Shown piece by piece: positions 54,324 through 62,795 of a stretch of DNA of 64,000 bases. Within the stretch, counting starts at the first letter, position 1. Every line of letters starts with the position of its first letter. Source of the stretch: Comamonadaceae bacterium (GTDB taxonomy: Bacteria > Pseudomonadota > Gammaproteobacteria > Burkholderiales > Burkholderiaceae_C); the NCBI GenBank assembly GCA_027488985.1, contig JAIYAR010000014.1:124001-188000 (forward strand), written 5' to 3'. Both the position numbers and the translations under genes were made by a program. The notes below the pieces were generated by a model. The model had not been told where the DNA came from. It searched no databases and saw nothing but the letters and a program-made list of their open reading frames with translations.

Positions 54324-54378
54324 GGCCTGTGACTGATTGCTCATTTCAGAATGAGCACAATTGCATTTGGAGCAAACA

Positions 54379-54867
54379 ATGACCAGAAGACACTGCTTCA
54401 CCCCATTCCTGACCGAAATGATGGAAGAGCTCGAAAAGCATCGCAAGGAGCAAATGGAGGAAATAGGGTGCCTCCAACACAAGCCCATAGTCCTGCTTCA
54501 GCCCCAAGCCCCAGTGCAAGTAACGTTTAGCAATTTGGGAACACAAAATGAAGCCACTGCTAAACCGAAAATCGGCAGACTTGGTTCTTCACTCAGAGGA
54601 GCCCATATGCACATCACGCAAACACCCGAAGCCAAATTCGCCAACGTTTGGCGCCATCTTGACCAGTTGAGCGACGAAGATGGAAACCATCACCTGAACA
54701 TGGCTGCAGATACTGTAGAAGCGGTGGCCATGGCCTTACTCGCAGACACGCCAATCAACCGGGACGTAATGGCAAGACTGCTTACAAAGGCTGCGAAGAC
54801 CATCAGAAAGAGTCAGAACGACATAGGGGCCGCGATTATTGAGCTGGGAGAGGCTACCCAGACTTAA
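54379..54867 (+). CDS. hypothetical helical protein (162 residues)
   Basis: The N-terminus is a charged helix (LTEMMEELEKHRKEQMEEIG), a linker follows, and residues about 90-160 are helical. HLDQLSDEDGNHHLNMAADT falls in the middle, and KAAKTIRKSQNDIGAAIIEL near the end. GGAG lies 6 bp before ATG 54379; an earlier TTG frame is less likely. It ends the deacetylase run and is followed by a terminator. Confidence 0.55.
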   Translation: MTRRHCFTPFLTEMMEELEKHRKEQMEEIGCLQHKPIVLLQPQAPVQVTFSNLGTQNEATAKPKIGRLGSSLRGAHMHITQTPEAKFANVWRHLDQLSDEDGNHHLNMAADTVEAVAMALLADTPINRDVMARLLTKAAKTIRKSQNDIGAAIIELGEATQT

Positions 54868-54910
54868 GGGCTGCTATCGCCACTAGCGCTAAGGATGCGC
54901 TAACCCCACG

Positions 54911-54938
54911 AAACCCAGCCAAAGCCGCTGGGTTTTTT
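54911..54938 (+). terminator. Rho-independent terminator ending the cargo operon
   Basis: AACCCAGC and GCTGGGTT form a near-perfect stem followed by a run of T. It is about 45 bp after the last cargo gene. Confidence 0.85.
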
Positions 54939-54970
54939 GTTGATGGCTCGGGGCCGGATTCAGAAAACTC

Positions 54971-54991
54971 GCTTACATCCGCCGTTACATC
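54971..54991. repeat. right-end copy of the integrase-proximal motif
   Basis: GCTTACATCCGCCGTTACAT matches 45382-45401 in all but one position. It is about 80 bp inside the right attachment site, as expected for arm-type integrase binding sites. Confidence 0.6.
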
Positions 54992-55020
54992 CAAAAAACA
55001 ACAGTTTATTTTCCGGGGTG

Positions 55021-55062
55021 AATGCTACTAATTTTGTAGCATTATCCGCATTATTTATGCGG
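55021..55062. other. two adjacent hairpins beside attR
   Basis: AATGCTAC (55021-55028) pairs with GTAGCATT (55036-55043), and CCGCAT (55046-55051) pairs with ATGCGG (55057-55062). They end 6 bp from the direct repeat. They could be recombination or structural features of the attachment site. Confidence 0.5.
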
Positions 55063-55068
55063 CACAGG

Positions 55069-55118
55069 GAATGGTAGGGCGTGAGTGACTTGAACACTCG
55101 ACCAAAGGATTATGAGTC
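55069..55118. repeat. right attachment site (attR) within the tRNA gene
   Basis: A 50-bp exact match to 45201-45250. It lies in the 3' part of the intact tRNA, so integration rebuilds the gene. Confidence 0.92.
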
Positions 55119-55148
55119 CTCTGCTCTAACCAACTGAGCTAACGCCCC
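55072..55148 (-). tRNA. tRNA with CAT anticodon (tRNA-Met or lysidine tRNA-Ile2)
   Basis: A 77-base tRNA read on the minus strand: GGGGCGT acceptor, D arm GCTCAGTTGGTTAGAGC, anticodon loop CTCATAA, GTTCAAGTC in the T arm, and encoded CCA. The TTGGTCG and GTTCAAGTC elements recall tRNA-Ile2 (CAT, modified to lysidine) more than elongator tRNA-Met. Position 1 pairs with 72 as G-T. The identity is unsure. Confidence 0.9.
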
Positions 55149-55182
55149 AACCGAACCGCAGATTGTAGCCGGCCGCAGGGGG

Positions 55183-56196
55183 CTATTTGTGGTGGCTCAG
55201 GGCGTTGCTCACCAGTTTGGAGGTGATATCCACGATCTGGATCATGCGGTCATACGCCATGCGGGTGGGGCCGATCACGCCCAGCGTGCCGACCACTTTG
55301 CCGTCTACCTCGTAGGGGCTGCTGACGATGGACAGGTCTTCAAACGGCACCACCTGGCTCTCGCCCCCGATGAAGATGCGCACGCCTTCGGCCTGGCCGG
55401 TCACGTCCAGCAGGCGCATGAGCTGGGCCTTTTGCTCAAACAGCTCAAATGCGCGGCGCAGGTGGCCCATGTCGCTCGAAAAGTCAGACACCGACAGAAG
55501 GTTGCGCTCGCCGGAGATCACCACTTCGTCTTGCGCCTCGGAGATCACTTCCGAGCTCGCATTCACCGCCGCTTGCATGAGGGCGGCAATTTCGCCGCGC
55601 AGGCTTTCCACCTCCCCTTGCAGGCGCATGCGAACTTGCTCGATCTCCAGCCCCATGTAGTTGCTGTTGAGAAAGTTGGCCGCCTCGGCCAGCTGGCTCT
55701 GGGTGTAGTCCACCTCGGTGTAGATGACGCGGTTTTGCACATCGCCATCGGGCGCCACGATGATGACCAGCAGCCGCCGCTCCGAGAGGCGCAAAAACTC
55801 AATATGCCGGAAGGCCGATGTGCGGCGCGGCGCAATCACCACACCTACAAACTGCGACAGGTTGGAAAGCAGGTTGGCCGCGTTGCTGATGACTTTTTGC
55901 GGCTGGTCGGGAGCCAGGCTGTGCGCCGCCATGTGGCCCTGCTGCACGGTGAGCATGGTGTCCACAAACAGGCGGTAGCCGCGCGCGGTGGGTATGCGCC
56001 CGGCAGAGGTGTGGGGGCTGACGATGAGGCCCAGGTCTTCCAGGTCCGACATGACGTTGCGGATGGTGGCGGGCGAGAGGTCGAGGCCGGACTCTTTGGA
56101 GAGCGTGCGGCTGCCGACGGGCTGTCCATCGGCGATATAGCGCTCTACGAGCGCCTTCATCAACATCTTGGAACGTTCATCGAGCATGCCGGTCAT
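55183..56196 (-). CDS. hrcA: heat-inducible transcription repressor HrcA
   Basis: A 337-residue repressor of class I heat-shock genes that binds CIRCE operators. The winged-helix N-terminus has [20 protein letters not shown] and [29 protein letters not shown] and the C-terminal [20 protein letters not shown] are family motifs. The target groEL or dnaK genes are outside the window. It is divergent from nadK with only 31 bp between the starts. Start at 56196, with AGG about 8 bp upstream. Confidence 0.96.
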   Translation of the reverse strand: MTGMLDERSKMLMKALVERYIADGQPVGSRTLSKESGLDLSPATIRNVMSDLEDLGLIVSPHTSAGRIPTARGYRLFVDTMLTVQQGHMAAHSLAPDQPQKVISNAANLLSNLSQFVGVVIAPRRTSAFRHIEFLRLSERRLLVIIVAPDGDVQNRVIYTEVDYTQSQLAEAANFLNSNYMGLEIEQVRMRLQGEVESLRGEIAALMQAAVNASSEVISEAQDEVVISGERNLLSVSDFSSDMGHLRRAFELFEQKAQLMRLLDVTGQAEGVRIFIGGESQVVPFEDLSIVSSPYEVDGKVVGTLGVIGPTRMAYDRMIQIVDITSKLVSNALSHHK

Positions 56197-56227
56197 TTTA
56201 GTAACCTATTTAGTGTCTAATTTGCGC

Positions 56228-57124
56228 ATGTTGTCCCAATTTAGGCATGTCGCTCTGATCGGCAAGTACCAAACCACCGGCACCAGCGCTGCGGGGGCCT
56301 CGTCCCGCAAATCGCTGGACGAGATTGCCCATTATTTGATGGACCAGGGCTGTGAGGTGGTGATCGAGGCCGACACCGCGGCCAACACGGGCTTGAGCAA
56401 CTACACCACGATGGATGTGGACGGCATTGGTACCCATTGCGACTTGGCCCTGGTGGTGGGTGGCGACGGCACCATGCTGGGCATAGGCCGCCAACTGGCG
56501 CGCTACCAGGTGCCGCTGATCGGCATCAACTCCGGGCGGCTGGGGTTTATTACCGACATCCGCTTCGAACAGTACAAAACCACGCTGGCCCCCATGCTGG
56601 CCGGCCACTACGAGGTGGACGACCGCGCCCTGATGCGCGCCCGCGTGATGCGCGACGGCCACTGCGTGTTTGAGGCCGAAGCCATGAACGACGTGGTGGT
56701 CAACCGCGGCGCCACCTCGGGCATGGTGGAGTTGCGGGTGGAGGTGGACGGGCACTTTGTGGCCAACCAGCGGGCGGACGGGCTGATCATCGCCTCGCCA
56801 ACCGGCTCGACCGCCTACGCTATGTCTGCCGGTGGGCCGCTGTTGCACCCATCCATAGCCGCTTGGGTGATGGTGCCGATTGCGCCCCATACATTGTCAA
56901 ATAGGCCGATAGCGCTCGCCGATAGTGCGCGGATAGCTATCGAAATCGTAGCAGGCCGCGACGCCAGCGCCAACTTTGACATGCAGAGCCTGGCCAGCCT
57001 GATGCATGGCGACCGCATTGAGGTGACTCGCTCAAAGCACAAGGTGCGCTTTTTGCACCCAAAGGGCTGGACCTACTTTGACACTCTGCGCCAGAAGATG
57101 CATTGGAATGAAGGGGTGGCGTAA
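56228..57124 (+). CDS. nadK: NAD kinase
   Basis: A 298-residue kinase making NADP from NAD. The motif [13 protein letters not shown] (GGDGT, about residue 77) and the second conserved stretch [20 protein letters not shown] are present, followed by [12 protein letters not shown]. Start at ATG 56228. It faces hrcA divergently and is followed by recN (20-bp gap), a conserved hrcA-nadK-recN block. Confidence 0.97.
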   Translation: MLSQFRHVALIGKYQTTGTSAAGASSRKSLDEIAHYLMDQGCEVVIEADTAANTGLSNYTTMDVDGIGTHCDLALVVGGDGTMLGIGRQLARYQVPLIGINSGRLGFITDIRFEQYKTTLAPMLAGHYEVDDRALMRARVMRDGHCVFEAEAMNDVVVNRGATSGMVELRVEVDGHFVANQRADGLIIASPTGSTAYAMSAGGPLLHPSIAAWVMVPIAPHTLSNRPIALADSARIAIEIVAGRDASANFDMQSLASLMHGDRIEVTRSKHKVRFLHPKGWTYFDTLRQKMHWNEGVA

Positions 57125-57144
57125 GCGCCACCAAAAGTGAACAC

Positions 57145-58794
57145 ATGGCACTCAAGCGAATTGTTCTCAGAGACTTTGTGATCGTCAGCGAGCTGGAGCT
57201 GGACCTCGAATCCGGCTTTTCGGTGCTGACAGGTGAAACCGGCGCGGGAAAATCCATCCTGATTGATGCGCTGCAACTGGTCACCGGCGCGCGCGCCGAC
57301 ACCGGCGTGATCCGCGAAGGCGCGGCCCGCACCGATGTGAGCGCTGAGTTTGACAACGCACCGGGCCTGCAAGCCGTGCTGGACGAAGCAGGATTTGAGA
57401 GTGGCGACACCCTGCTGCTACGCCGCACCGTGGACACGCAAGGCAAAAGCCGCGCTTGGGTGAATGGCAGCCCCGCCACTGCGCAGCAGCTTCGCACCAT
57501 TGGCGAGCAACTGCTGGACATTCACGGCCAGCACGCCTGGCAAAGCCTGACCCGACCCGAGGCCGTGCGCGGCCTGCTGGACGCCTATGCCAAGGTGGAC
57601 ACCAGCGCTCTGGGCAGCCTGTGGGCCGCCTGGCGCCAGACCCAACAAGCCCTTGCCCAAGCCCAAGCCGCACAAGACAGCCTGCAGCGCGAGCGCGAGC
57701 GCTTGGCCTGGCAAATTGGCGAGGTCGACAAGCTCAACCCCGGCACCGACGAGTGGCCCGAGCTCAACGCAAGCCACAGCCGCTTGGCCAACGGGCAGGC
57801 GCTGATTGACGCGGCCCAAGGCGCTGTCAACCTGCTGGAAGACGACGACACCAACGCCCTAGCCCCGTTGCACGCCGCGCTACAGCTGCTGCAAGCCCAG
57901 TCGCACCTGGAAGCCGAATTCAAAGACGCCATTGAGGCGCTTAACTCCAGCGTCGCGCAGATAGAAGACACGGTGCACAGCCTGCGCAGCTATGCCCGCC
58001 GCGCTGAGTTGGACCCCGAGCGCTTGGCCGAGCTGGACGAGCGCATGTCGCTCTGGGTGAGCCTGGCGCGCCGCTACAAGCGCCCGCCCGAAGAGCTGGC
58101 CGAGCTGTGGGCGAGCTGGAAGACCGAGCTGGCCCAGCTGGACGCCGCTGCCGACCTGGACGGCCTGCAATCCAAAGAGCGCAAAGCCCAGGCCGCCTTC
58201 ATGGCGGAGGCCAAAGCCCTCTCCAAGCAACGCGCCAAGGCCGCGCCCCTGCTGGCACAGAGCATCACCCAAGCCATGCAAGGGCTGGGCATGCAGGGCG
58301 GCCGGTTCGAGGTGGCGCTGGAGCCCTTGGCCCAGCCCCAAGCCAGCGGCTTGGAAGACGTGCAGTTTCTGGCCGCCGGTCATGCCGGCAGCACGCCGCG
58401 CCCGGTCGGCAAGGTGGCGTCAGGCGGCGAGTTGTCGCGCATGGCGCTGGCCATTGCGGTGACCACCAGCCGCTTGGGCACCGCACAGACATTGATATTT
58501 GACGAGGTGGATTCCGGCGTAGGCGGCGCAGTGGCCGAAACCGTGGGCCGCCTAATGCAGCAGCTGGGCAGCGACCGCCAAGTGCTGGCCGTGACGCACC
58601 TGCCCCAGGTAGCCGCCTGCGCGCACCACCATTTGGTGGTGTCCAAGCAGCTGCAAGGCAGCGCCACCCTGAGCACCGTGGCCCCGGTGGGCGGCGAACA
58701 GCGCGTGGCCGAAATTGCCCGTATGCTGGGTGGGGAAAAGCTTTCGGGCACTACGCTGGCGCATGCCAAAGAAATGCTGGATTCAGGCCTGTAA
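57145..58794 (+). CDS. recN: DNA repair protein RecN
   Basis: A 549-residue SMC-like ATPase for double-strand break repair. Walker A is TGETGAGKSILIDALQLV (about 30-47), a coiled-coil middle follows, and the C-terminal half has VASGGELSRMALAIAVTTS and Walker B LIFDEVDSGVGG. Full length. The stop directly adjoins the rapZ start codon. Confidence 0.97.
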   Translation: MALKRIVLRDFVIVSELELDLESGFSVLTGETGAGKSILIDALQLVTGARADTGVIREGAARTDVSAEFDNAPGLQAVLDEAGFESGDTLLLRRTVDTQGKSRAWVNGSPATAQQLRTIGEQLLDIHGQHAWQSLTRPEAVRGLLDAYAKVDTSALGSLWAAWRQTQQALAQAQAAQDSLQRERERLAWQIGEVDKLNPGTDEWPELNASHSRLANGQALIDAAQGAVNLLEDDDTNALAPLHAALQLLQAQSHLEAEFKDAIEALNSSVAQIEDTVHSLRSYARRAELDPERLAELDERMSLWVSLARRYKRPPEELAELWASWKTELAQLDAAADLDGLQSKERKAQAAFMAEAKALSKQRAKAAPLLAQSITQAMQGLGMQGGRFEVALEPLAQPQASGLEDVQFLAAGHAGSTPRPVGKVASGGELSRMALAIAVTTSRLGTAQTLIFDEVDSGVGGAVAETVGRLMQQLGSDRQVLAVTHLPQVAACAHHHLVVSKQLQGSATLSTVAPVGGEQRVAEIARMLGGEKLSGTTLAHAKEMLDSGL

Positions 58795-59700
58795 ATGAGC
58801 GACATGCCCCCCCCTTCGTCAGTGCCCATGGAGATTGTGCTTATTACCGGCATGTCCGGCTCGGGCAAGTCGGTGGCACTCAACGCGCTGGAAGACGCAG
58901 GCTTCTATTGCGTGGACAACCTGCCGCCCGAGCTGCTGCTGCCCTTTGTGGAGCTGGAACGCCAGCACAACGCGCAGCGCGTGGCCATTGCCATGGATGT
59001 GCGCAGTGCCACCTCCCTGCCCTTGGTGCCCCAGCAGCTGGCTTCCGTGCGCGCGCTGGGCGTGGTGGTGAAGCCTTTGTTTTTGGACGCTACCACCGAC
59101 ACGCTGGTGCGCCGCTATTCCGAAACGCGGCGCAAGCACCCGTTGTCACAAAACAGCTCAGACCACGGTGAGCGCGATGAGCGCCGCGCATTGGTGGACG
59201 CCATTGAGCTGGAGCGCGAGCTGCTGGCCGACCTGCGCGAGCAGGCCCATGTGATCGACAGCAGCATCATCCGCCCCTCGCAGCTGCAAGGCTACGTGAA
59301 GGCCATGATTGCCGCCCCTGGCGGACAGCTGACGCTAGTGTTTGAGTCCTTTGCGTTCAAGCGCGGCGTGCCCACCGATGCGGACTACATGTTCGACGTG
59401 CGCATGCTGCCCAACCCGCATTACGACCCCGAGCTCAAGCACCTGACTGGGCGCGACCAGCCGGTGATCGACTTCCTGAAAGCGCAGGAAGCGGTGGAGC
59501 TGATGCAGCACCACATCGCCCATTTCCTGGAAAGCTGGCTGGACGCCCTGGCCCGCGACCACCGCAGCTACGTGACTGTGGCCATAGGCTGCACCGGCGG
59601 GCAGCACCGCTCGGTGTACCTGGTGGAACAACTGGCCAAGCGCTTCAGTGGCGAATGGGTGACGCTGAAGCGGCACCGCGAGATGGACGCAAGGGACTGA
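58795..59700 (+). CDS. rapZ: RNase adapter/nucleotide-binding protein RapZ
   Basis: A 301-residue P-loop protein: [20 protein letters not shown] (about 19-38), with the C-terminal motif [20 protein letters not shown]. In E. coli RapZ guides RNase E to the small RNA GlmZ; in other bacteria the paralogue YvcJ has other roles. It starts on the base after the recN stop. Alternative in-frame ATG at 58828 ([11 protein letters not shown]). Confidence 0.95.
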   Translation: MSDMPPPSSVPMEIVLITGMSGSGKSVALNALEDAGFYCVDNLPPELLLPFVELERQHNAQRVAIAMDVRSATSLPLVPQQLASVRALGVVVKPLFLDATTDTLVRRYSETRRKHPLSQNSSDHGERDERRALVDAIELERELLADLREQAHVIDSSIIRPSQLQGYVKAMIAAPGGQLTLVFESFAFKRGVPTDADYMFDVRMLPNPHYDPELKHLTGRDQPVIDFLKAQEAVELMQHHIAHFLESWLDALARDHRSYVTVAIGCTGGQHRSVYLVEQLAKRFSGEWVTLKRHREMDARD

Positions 59701-59722
59701 ACTAGCCCCCACGGCGGCGAGA

Positions 59723-60787
59723 TTAGCCTTCCAACAGCTTTCGCACCGGCGCCGGCAAGCCAGCCGATGCCCACTCTGCCGGCGTGAACCAGGCGCCATC
59801 GCCCAAACCATTTGCTATCAAATCAGTAGCTGCTCGCGCACATTCCACCTGCGCTGGATGCATAAATAGGTCTTTATGCGTGAGCACATGGGTCACTACA
59901 GGCAAAAACCGCAAGTCGGCAGCAAACGCGGGCGGCAGCGCAGCCCGCAAGGCATCTTCGTTCTCAAACAGCGGGAAGCACTGCAAGCCCGCCCACACAC
60001 CGGGTGTGGGGCGCTTGCTGAGCCACACGGCACCGTCATCCCGCTGCAACCACAGCAGCCACAGGCTCTGGCTGCTGCGCCTGAGCTTGCGGGTTCGCAC
60101 CGGGTAGCGCTCGGCGTCACCCGCCTTGGCAGCGGCGCACTGGCTGTTTACCGGGCAGAGAAGGCAGCTGGGCTTTTTGGGGCTGCACAGCGAGGCGCCC
60201 AAATCCATCATGCCTTGTGTATAGCGCGGCATCACCCGCGGGCCCTCGGAGGCCACTTCAGCCTCGGTGGGCAACAAGGCGGTGGCACGATCCCACAAGA
60301 CGCGCTCGTTGGTCGTTGAGGCCAAGTCCGCATCAAAGCCCAGCACGCGGGTGAGTACCCGCTTCACGTTGGCGTCCATGATGGCGACGCGCTCGTTAAA
60401 ACACAGCGACGCAATCGCCGCAGCGGTGGAGCGGCCTATGCCGGGCAAAGTGACCAGCGTGGCCGCATCGCGCGGGAAGGCGCCGCGATGCAGCTCCATG
60501 ACCAGCTGGGCGCAGCGGTGCAGGTTGCGGGCGCGGCTGTAGTAGCCCAAGCCACTCCAGAGGCCCATGACCTCGTCACTGCTGGCGGCGGCCAGGTCTG
60601 CCACCGTGGGGCAGCGGGCCAGAAAGCGGTCGAAGTAGCCGATGACGGTGGCCACCTGCGTTTGCTGCAGCATGATTTCTGACAGCCACACGCGGTACGG
60701 GTCTTGGGTGTTTTGCCAGGGCAGGCTATTGCGGCCGTGCTGGGCCTGCCAGCGCACCACGGCGGTGGCGAAACTCGTCTCCGCCAC
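59723..60787 (-). CDS. mutY: A/G-specific adenine glycosylase MutY
   Basis: A 354-residue glycosylase removing A opposite 8-oxoguanine. The start is a GTG (AETSFATAVVRWQAQHGRNS). LSEIMLQQTQVATVIGYFDR is the family motif, VTLPGIGRSTAAAI is the HhH, and the iron-sulfur ligands are in CSPKKPSCLLCPVNSQC. The start is 2 bp after the GTPase stop. Its 3' part carries a dispersed repeat (59812-59869), which alters about 19 residues of the NUDIX-like C-terminal domain. Confidence 0.95.
   Translation of the reverse strand: MAETSFATAVVRWQAQHGRNSLPWQNTQDPYRVWLSEIMLQQTQVATVIGYFDRFLARCPTVADLAAASSDEVMGLWSGLGYYSRARNLHRCAQLVMELHRGAFPRDAATLVTLPGIGRSTAAAIASLCFNERVAIMDANVKRVLTRVLGFDADLASTTNERVLWDRATALLPTEAEVASEGPRVMPRYTQGMMDLGASLCSPKKPSCLLCPVNSQCAAAKAGDAERYPVRTRKLRRSSQSLWLLWLQRDDGAVWLSKRPTPGVWAGLQCFPLFENEDALRAALPPAFAADLRFLPVVTHVLTHKDLFMHPAQVECARAATDLIANGLGDGAWFTPAEWASAGLPAPVRKLLEG
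59812..59869 (+). repeat. dispersed palindromic repeat, copy I (inside mutY)
   Basis: TTGCTATCAAATCAGTAGCT followed by GCTCGCGCACATTCCACCTG and CGCTGG. It lies in frame in the 3' part of mutY (minus strand) and encodes residues around ECARAATDLIAN. Confidence 0.75.
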
Positions 60788-60789
60788 GC

Positions 60790-62751
60790 TCAGACCAGTT
60801 CCACGTCGACTTTGGTAGCCGGTTTGGCGCTTTGCTGGGCGGCCACGAGGTAGGAGGTGAGCTCCATGAGTTTGGCGTCCAGCTCGTTGAGGGCGTTGCT
60901 CTGCTGGTTGATCTCGCCGATGCGGTCTTCCAGACCACCGGCGGCTTGCGAGATGCGGTCAATCGCCTCGATACGGCGGGCGAAGTTGCGGCGGCGTTCA
61001 CGCAGCTGGGCGTCCAGCTGAGCAGCGGCCGATTTGCTCCACAGCTCCACATCGGCTAGCGCGGCCTCATGGATGTTGCGCAGGCGGGTGGAGAGCGCGC
61101 GCACCAGGCGGTCGGCAAACTCGGGCTGGGCCAGCTTGAAGGCATTGCCCAGGCCGAGGTACTGCAAGTGGTTGCGCTCTACGGTGTCCAAATCTGCAGA
61201 GAAGCGGGCCATGTCGGGCTCCACCGGCGGCTGCAGGGAGAAGCCGTATTCGGCATTCAGCGAGGTAAAGCTGGCCTCCAGCATGCTCTGGATTTCGGCG
61301 CACAGGCTTTGCACCCGCTGCAGGTTGCCGCGCAAGCGGTCAAAGGTTTCGCTGTAGGCGCGCTTGACGCCCAGCTTCAGGCCTTTTTGCAGCAAGGTGT
61401 CGCTGAGCAAGGCCATTTCCTTCTTGAGCACCGAAGCGCCCAGGATGTTGAACACATCGCGCAGCAGGCGCAGGTGCACCGAGCGCACGGCGTGGATCTT
61501 GGCGCCGCCCTGGTCAAACTCCGCCTGCTCTTGCGAGATGCGGTTGCGCATGTGCTTGATGACGTTGGCGTTTTTGCCCTGCAGGCTTTGCAGCTCAAGC
61601 ATTTGCTCGGTGAGGTCGCGCTTGCGGATGTTGATGACGCGGCCGGTCTCGCCACGCAGGTCAGTGATCCCGCCTTTCATGGCCGAGGCCAGAATTTTCT
61701 GGCGCTTGCCCATCATGCCGTGGCCCAGCACGTCTTCAAGCACCGGCAGGCAGCTCTGGCGCAGCAGCACATCGTCTTCGGTGACCTTGGCGACAAGCCC
61801 CTTCTGGGCAGAGACCGCAATCACCCGCTCCTTGGGAATGCCCAGAATGTCGGCGGTGCTGGTGCGCTGGCGGTCGATCTGGGTCTGGATCTGGGCCGGG
61901 GTGCTGAGGGCGTCCCACAGCGTATCGATCTTGTTGAGCACCACCAGGCGCGCATCAGGGTCGGTGGACTCGGTGATCAGATGCTCGCGCCAGATGGACA
62001 AATCGGACTTGGTGACACCGGTGTCCGCACCCAGCATGAACACCACTGCGTGGGCCTGCGGAATCAGGCTGACGGTCAGCTCGGGCTCGGCGCCGATGGC
62101 GTTCAGCCCCGGCGTGTCCAAAATCACCAGCCCCTGCTTGAGCAACGGATGGGCGATGTTGATAAGCGCGTGGCGCCAGCGCGGCACCTCCACCATGCCC
62201 TGCGCATCCACCATGGGGTTGTCTTCGGGGGCTTGGGCATGCCAGAAGCCCAGGGCACGGGCTTCGTCTTGTGTGACCTTGCGGGTTTCCGCCACTTTTT
62301 CCAGAGCCTTGGCCAGCTGCATGGGGTTGTTCACATCGAGGTCGATGCGCGCCCACTTTTCGGGGGCCATGCGCCACTCCATCAGAGCCTGGGGTTGCAG
62401 GCGGGTCTCTATGGGAAGCAGGCGCAGACAGGGGGGGACATCGGCGTCGTAGCCCATCTCGGTGGGGCACATGGTGGTGCGGCCTGCGCTGGCGGGCATG
62501 ATGCGCCGGCCGTACCCTGCGAAGAACAGGGCGTTGATCATCTCGGACTTGCCGCGCGAGAACTCGGCCACAAAAGCCACCATCACCTTGTCAGAGCGCA
62601 ACTGGTTTTCAAGGCGCAGCAGGCGCTCTTCGACTCCAGCGTCCAGCAACTCGTGGTCTTTGAGCCATTCCGCCAGTAACTTCAGGCGCAGGGCGAATTC
62701 GCGCCGCCATGTACCGTGTTGGTCAAACTGATCGTTGAATGAAGTAGCCAC
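60790..62751 (-). CDS. dynamin-like GTPase family protein
   Basis: A 653-residue protein. The G1 motif is EFSRGKSEM (P-loop, about residue 67 of this start), G3 is LDTPGLNAIG, and G4 is LNKIDTL. The remaining 350 residues are helical and coiled, as in bacterial dynamin-like proteins. I choose the GTG at 62751, since GGGGGA lies just upstream and a -10-like TATATT is further upstream. The frame is open to 62880. It sits upstream of mutY, 2 bp before its start; the function is unknown, with membrane or DNA repair links suggested only by context. Confidence 0.85.
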   Translation of the reverse strand: MATSFNDQFDQHGTWRREFALRLKLLAEWLKDHELLDAGVEERLLRLENQLRSDKVMVAFVAEFSRGKSEMINALFFAGYGRRIMPASAGRTTMCPTEMGYDADVPPCLRLLPIETRLQPQALMEWRMAPEKWARIDLDVNNPMQLAKALEKVAETRKVTQDEARALGFWHAQAPEDNPMVDAQGMVEVPRWRHALINIAHPLLKQGLVILDTPGLNAIGAEPELTVSLIPQAHAVVFMLGADTGVTKSDLSIWREHLITESTDPDARLVVLNKIDTLWDALSTPAQIQTQIDRQRTSTADILGIPKERVIAVSAQKGLVAKVTEDDVLLRQSCLPVLEDVLGHGMMGKRQKILASAMKGGITDLRGETGRVINIRKRDLTEQMLELQSLQGKNANVIKHMRNRISQEQAEFDQGGAKIHAVRSVHLRLLRDVFNILGASVLKKEMALLSDTLLQKGLKLGVKRAYSETFDRLRGNLQRVQSLCAEIQSMLEASFTSLNAEYGFSLQPPVEPDMARFSADLDTVERNHLQYLGLGNAFKLAQPEFADRLVRALSTRLRNIHEAALADVELWSKSAAAQLDAQLRERRRNFARRIEAIDRISQAAGGLEDRIGEINQQSNALNELDAKLMELTSYLVAAQQSAKPATKVDVELV

Positions 62752-62795
62752 GTAGTCCCCCGAGGAATCGGCCAATATAGCACCGCGCCCCTCTG

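Larger units (their letters stand above)
45201..55118. mobile_element. 9.87-kb integrative mobilisable element in a tRNA gene
   Basis: The element is bounded by a 50-bp perfect direct repeat (45201-45250 and 55069-55118) containing the 3' 47 bases of the CAT-anticodon tRNA plus 3 bases. The tyrosine integrase is directed inward next to the left end, followed by an excisionase-like gene and a MobV relaxase, then cargo: a zinc-ribbon/GIY-YIG protein and a deacetylase-led operon. No conjugation apparatus is seen, so it would need a helper. The dispersed chromosomal repeat is absent within it. Confidence 0.88.

Noticed and set aside
56880-56960. Another copy of the dispersed repeat inside nadK
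   Set aside because: ATAGC and GCTATC words are present, but the order and tail do not match, and the protein here follows the normal NadK sequence.
61069-62679. A 536-codon open frame opposite the dynamin-like GTPase
   Set aside because: Antisense to a gene with clear GTPase motifs; no recognisable product.
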